A stretch of DNA of 64,000 bases, taken from Gemmobacter nectariphilus DSM 15620 (GTDB lineage Bacteria; Pseudomonadota; Alphaproteobacteria; Rhodobacterales; Rhodobacteraceae). Every line of letters begins with the position of its first letter. The first letter of the stretch is position 1. Where the stretch lies: positions 62,001 to 126,000 of the forward strand of contig NZ_AUCM01000003.1 of assembly GCF_000429765.1 (NCBI RefSeq), in the 5' to 3' direction. Under the pieces are notes generated by a model that saw only the letters and a program-made list of their open reading frames with translations, did not search any database and was not told where the DNA came from. Made by a program: the position numbers and the translations under genes. Positions 61,023 to 64,000 of this stretch are shown piece by piece.

Positions 61023-61985
61023 TCAGCGGAAGCGGCTGCCGATCGGCGCGATTGGCGCGCGGGTGAGTGCGGGGCGGGGGGCAAGGCCGGCCGGTCCGGT
61101 CGGCTTGGCCATGGCGGCGCCGGAGGGCTTGGCCGTGGCGGCGCCGGAAGGCTTGGCTGTGGCGGCCTGTGCGGCCTCGTCGCGGGCGGCGCGGCGGAAG
61201 TCGGTGGGGGTGCTGCCGGTGTGATGCTGGAACGCCCGGGTGAAATAGGCGGCTGACGTAAAGCCCAGCCCTTGCGCGATCTCTTGCACCGGGGTGCGGG
61301 TATCGGACAGCATCCGCCGCGCCTCGAACAGCACGCGGTCCGACAGGATCGCCTTGGCCGAGCGCCCGGTCGTCGTGCGGCACACGCGGCTGAGATGCGT
61401 GGGCGTAACCCCCAGCGCCGCGGCATAGTCGGCCACGCCATGGCCCGAGCGGAAGTCGCGTTCCAGCAGCTGGGTAAAGCGCGAGGCGAGTTTGCGCGCC
61501 GATTCCGGGTGCGGCAGATCTTCGGGCGGGTGGCTGACGACCTGACGTTCCAGCCAGACCGACAGCAGGCCCAGATAGTGCCGGGTCGCCCGGTCATGGG
61601 CCGGCTTGTCGCTGTTCTGCTCGCGCCCGATGGAATCGAGGATCAGGTTGAGTTCGACCTGGGCCGAATTTTCCCGGATGCGCAGGTGCTGGACCTTGTC
61701 GGGCAGGGTCAGGTCGGTCTCGCGGCCAAAGAAGACCGCGGTGCCAAAGACGTGCTGACCGACCTCGAAGCCGTGCATGGTGCCGGCGGGAATGAAGATC
61801 GCGTTGTTCGGACCATAGCCGCGCGTCACGCCGGCAACGGTGATGCGCCCCTGGCCGCGGGTGAACCACAGCAGCATGGGTTCGGACAGCGATCGCATGG
61901 CCTCGACCCGCCAGCGACCGCCGGCGGCAAGGCGCGGAATCGCGACAAGTCGCAATTGTGAAACTGTAGTGGTCTGCTCGGGCAT
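61023..61985 (-). CDS. AraC family transcriptional regulator
   Basis: A 320-residue regulator. Residues 1-150 resemble a cupin-type ligand domain (WFTRGQGRITVAGVTRGYGPNNAIFIPAGTMHGFEV). Residues about 170-275 hold the double helix-turn-helix: GVADYAAALGVTPTHLSRVCRTTTG and RTPVQEIAQGLGFTSAAYFTRAFQHHTGSTP. The last 45 residues are a low-complexity Ala/Lys/Pro/Gly tail with tandem AKPSGAAT-like repeats. Start 61985 (MPEQTTTVSQL) is chosen as the conserved-looking N-terminus; the Shine-Dalgarno is weak. It may regulate the convergent acyl-CoA synthetase. Confidence 0.88.
   Translation of the reverse strand: MPEQTTTVSQLRLVAIPRLAAGGRWRVEAMRSLSEPMLLWFTRGQGRITVAGVTRGYGPNNAIFIPAGTMHGFEVGQHVFGTAVFFGRETDLTLPDKVQHLRIRENSAQVELNLILDSIGREQNSDKPAHDRATRHYLGLLSVWLERQVVSHPPEDLPHPESARKLASRFTQLLERDFRSGHGVADYAAALGVTPTHLSRVCRTTTGRSAKAILSDRVLFEARRMLSDTRTPVQEIAQGLGFTSAAYFTRAFQHHTGSTPTDFRRAARDEAAQAATAKPSGAATAKPSGAAMAKPTGPAGLAPRPALTRAPIAPIGSRFR
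61102..61173 (-). repeat. 24-bp in-frame tandem repeat inside the AraC gene
   Basis: About three copies of a 24-bp unit (starts 61102, 61126, 61150; GGCTTGGCC-TGGCGGCGCC form), encoding AKPSGAAT, AKPSGAAM and AKPTGPAG in the C-terminal tail. Copies differ by a few bases. The unit length keeps the frame. Confidence 0.85.
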
Positions 61986-62090
61986 TGTTTTGTCCGTTCT
62001 GGTTTTACCCGAACTTAGCCCGCGAACGTATTGAGACCCAAGTGAATTCTGCGATTTCACCAGCAAAGGCCCGCCTGATGCGCCGCCGCA

Positions 62091-63011
62091 TCAGGGTAGC
62101 GAGATCGCCGGCCAATGCCCCAGACGGTTGCGCATCCAGGTCCGTTGACGCTTGGCATACTGACGGGTAGCGGTGCAGGCGGCGGCAACCGCAACATCAA
62201 GTGTCATGGCGCCTTGCAAATGTGCAACCAGCTCGGGCGCGCCGATGGCGCGGGCCCATGGGCGGTTTGGTGCCCATTGGGACAGCATGGCGCGGACTTC
62301 CTCCAGCGCGCCTTCGCGAATCATGTATCCGAATCGCTGATCGATTCGCGCGCCCAGCCAGTCGGGGTCCGGGCGCAGCACCAGCGCATGGGCGCGCTCC
62401 AGCGGCAGGACGGGCGGACCCGTATCATCTTGCCAGGCCGCCAACCCGCGGCCAGTGGCGGCCTGCACCTCCCAGGCGCGCTGGATGCGCACGGGGTTCA
62501 GGCGGTCGATGCGCGCGGCCGTCGCCGCATCCAGTTCGACCAGCAGCGCCGCGGCGCCTTCGGCGGCGATCCGCCGATCCGCCAGCGCGCGAATGGCGGC
62601 CGGGGTGGGCGGGATGTCGGCAAGGCCCGAGGTCAGCGCGGTGAAATAAAGCCCCGTGCCCCCCACGATCACCGGGCGGGGATCCTTGTCCAGAAGGGCG
62701 GCGACCTCGCGCAGCCAGTGGCCGACGGAATAGTCCTGATCGGGGCCCACATGGCCATAAAGTCGATGTGGGACCATGGCTTCCTCGGCGGCCGTGGGCC
62801 GCGCGGTCAGCACGCGCCAGCAGGAATAGACCTGCAGCGCATCGGCATTCACCACCTGCCGCCCCTGCGCCCGCGCAAGGGCCAGGGCCAGCCCGGACTT
62901 GCCGCTGGCCGTGGGGCCGGCGATCAGCACGGGGCGGTCTGCCGGCACAGTGTCCAGCCAGTTTGACACAAGATCGGGATCTGCGTTGATCATGGCGCCG
63001 TTTTCCGACAT
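62091..63011 (-). CDS. miaA: tRNA dimethylallyltransferase
   Basis: Adds a dimethylallyl group to A37 of tRNAs reading UNN codons. The 306-residue protein has the P-loop [11 protein letters not shown] (about 30-40), [45 protein letters not shown] and the C-terminal [14 protein letters not shown]. Two starts are possible (63011 and 62993); neither has a strong Shine-Dalgarno, so the longer is kept. It is divergent from pyrH. Confidence 0.94.
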   Translation of the reverse strand: MSENGAMINADPDLVSNWLDTVPADRPVLIAGPTASGKSGLALALARAQGRQVVNADALQVYSCWRVLTARPTAAEEAMVPHRLYGHVGPDQDYSVGHWLREVAALLDKDPRPVIVGGTGLYFTALTSGLADIPPTPAAIRALADRRIAAEGAAALLVELDAATAARIDRLNPVRIQRAWEVQAATGRGLAAWQDDTGPPVLPLERAHALVLRPDPDWLGARIDQRFGYMIREGALEEVRAMLSQWAPNRPWARAIGAPELVAHLQGAMTLDVAVAAACTATRQYAKRQRTWMRNRLGHWPAISLP

Positions 63012-63092
63012 TTTGCGCGCCAGTCAACCGGGCGGGGGATTCTGATGCCCCTGGCGGTCACCACCGGATCACACCAGATGCAAGAGGCAGGC

Positions 63093-63839
63093 ATGAGCAC
63101 CATCGACGGGGCGGATCAGGCGCGCGGCGGCGTGGCCTACAAACGGGTCATGCTGAAGATTTCCGGCGAGGCGCTGATGGGCGATCAGGGCTTTGGCCTG
63201 CATCCGCCGACCGTCCAGCGCGTCGCGCAAGAGGTCAAGGCCTGCCACGCCCTGGGCGTCGAGATCTGCATGGTGATCGGTGGCGGCAACATCTTCCGCG
63301 GCCTTGCCGGCAGCGCCCAGGGGATGGAGCGGACCACGGCCGATTACATGGGGATGCTGGCGACGGTGATGAACGCGCTGGCCATGCAATCGGCGCTGGA
63401 GGCCTTGGGCGTCTTTACCCGCGTGATCAGCGCCATTCCGATGGATCAGGTCTGCGAGCCCTACATCCGCCGCCGCGCCGTGCGGCACCTGGAAAAGAAG
63501 CGGGTCTGCATCTTTGCCGCCGGCACCGGCAATCCGTTCTTCACCACCGACACGGCCGCCGCGCTGCGCGCCAATGAAATGGGCTGCGAGGCGGTGTTCA
63601 AGGGCACCAAGGTCGACGGGGTCTATGACAAGGATCCCAAGAAGTTCGCTGACGCCAAGCGCTATGACACCGTCAGCTATGACGAGGCACTGGAAAAGAA
63701 CCTGGGCGTGATGGACGCGACCGCGATTGCCCTGTCGCGCGACAACCGCCTGCCGATCATCGTGTTCAGCCTGGACGAGCCGGGCGGTTTCCGCGGCATT
63801 CTGGCCGGGCAGGGCACCTATACCACCGTCAAGGGCTGA
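63093..63839 (+). CDS. pyrH: UMP kinase
   Basis: Phosphorylates UMP to UDP; a hexameric amino-acid-kinase-fold enzyme. The 248-residue protein has [57 protein letters not shown] and [19 protein letters not shown]. The ATG at 63093 is the usual family start region with GAGGCAGGC upstream. frr follows 100 bp downstream, the conserved pyrH-frr order of bacteria. Confidence 0.97.
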   Translation: MSTIDGADQARGGVAYKRVMLKISGEALMGDQGFGLHPPTVQRVAQEVKACHALGVEICMVIGGGNIFRGLAGSAQGMERTTADYMGMLATVMNALAMQSALEALGVFTRVISAIPMDQVCEPYIRRRAVRHLEKKRVCIFAAGTGNPFFTTDTAAALRANEMGCEAVFKGTKVDGVYDKDPKKFADAKRYDTVSYDEALEKNLGVMDATAIALSRDNRLPIIVFSLDEPGGFRGILAGQGTYTTVKG

Positions 63840-63939
63840 GGCCCGCCACCCCCTGTACCCAGAGCCTGCCTTCGCCTATAGAGGCGGGGCACCCCCGGAC
63901 GAGGGGGCAGAAAGATGCAGGCCAAGGAAGGAAACTCTC

Positions 63940-64000
63940 ATGTCCGATGATCTGGAGATCGACCTCGACGATCTGGAGCGCCGCATGGAAGGCGCGATGG
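63940..64000 (+). CDS. frr: Ribosome recycling factor, N-terminal fragment (cut by window edge)
   Basis: The first 20 codons only: MSDDLEIDLDDLERRMEGAM, the typical alphaproteobacterial Frr N-terminus. AAGGAAGGAAA at 63925 is the ribosome binding site. Position after pyrH confirms the call. Together with EF-G it splits post-termination ribosomes. Confidence 0.88.
   Translation, partial: MSDDLEIDLDDLERRMEGAM

Overview
The window is one contiguous, GC-rich, almost fully coding piece of an alphaproteobacterial chromosome, most likely from the Rhodobacteraceae/Paracoccaceae (Rhodobacter, Cereibacter, Gemmobacter or Paracoccus relatives). This rests on several things: the protein families and gene orders (sdhCD-lipoprotein-sdhAB, an RSP_2648-type PIN protein, DUF882, a TorF-type porin, ethylmalonyl-CoA pathway enzymes), the long L9 protein, very strong GC bias at third codon positions, and no transposase, integrase or CRISPR array. 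The genus cannot be fixed from the sequence alone. alaS is cut at the left edge and frr at the right edge.

Layout. 1-9946: alaS, DUF1330, fabD, an RTX calcium-binding protein, tig behind a tRNA-Leu(UAG), a Hint-like protein, class I aldolase, a cytochrome b561-YceI fusion and a separate YceI. 10203-15703: rpsF-rpsR-rplI, argC, ccmE, a muramidase-holin pair that resembles the gene transfer agent lysis module, and ubiH. 15862-23506: cell-wall genes (DUF882/MepK-like endopeptidase divergent from an L,D-transpeptidase), PIN, yicC, gmk, gamma-carbonic anhydrase, DUF1992, rpsD with a structured leader, and a possibly broken membrane gene. 23557-30404: yqhA, hisC-tyrosine dehydrogenase, an extensin-like protein, then alr-mlaE-mlaF on the minus strand.

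30691-36623 is the main accessory island. It is a tight six-gene operon of a CE2-like SGNH esterase, a family 61 glycosyltransferase, a hexapeptide acyltransferase, an AMP-forming ligase, an acyl carrier protein and a PLP decarboxylase. The last three look like the exosortase-A-associated ligase/carrier/decarboxylase set, but no exosortase is in the window. It is probably a small tailoring line for a cell-surface glycan. Next come tatABC, a DUF815 ATPase, bcp, a YhdP-like AsmA protein, queA, an MFS transporter, DUF924 and lpdA. 47942-56367 holds central carbon metabolism: a malyl-CoA thioesterase candidate (mcl2), nnrU, mch, a TorF porin and the sdh operon. The right end has an MsbA-like ABC exporter, an acyl-CoA synthetase, an AraC regulator, miaA, pyrH and frr.

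The most unusual non-coding signal is a family of about fourteen short copies of a G-rich GATATTT module at eleven gene-3'-end sites. It is absent from every divergent intergenic region. Two copies are joined head to head into a nearly identical element of about 85 bp at 11529 and 39115. Other regulatory candidates are an inverted repeat CTGACA-N6-TGTCAG shared by the regions upstream of tatA and of the acyl-CoA synthetase, a double GTGATCAC palindrome upstream of sdhC, and a terminator-like hairpin right at the predicted start of the rpsD transcript.
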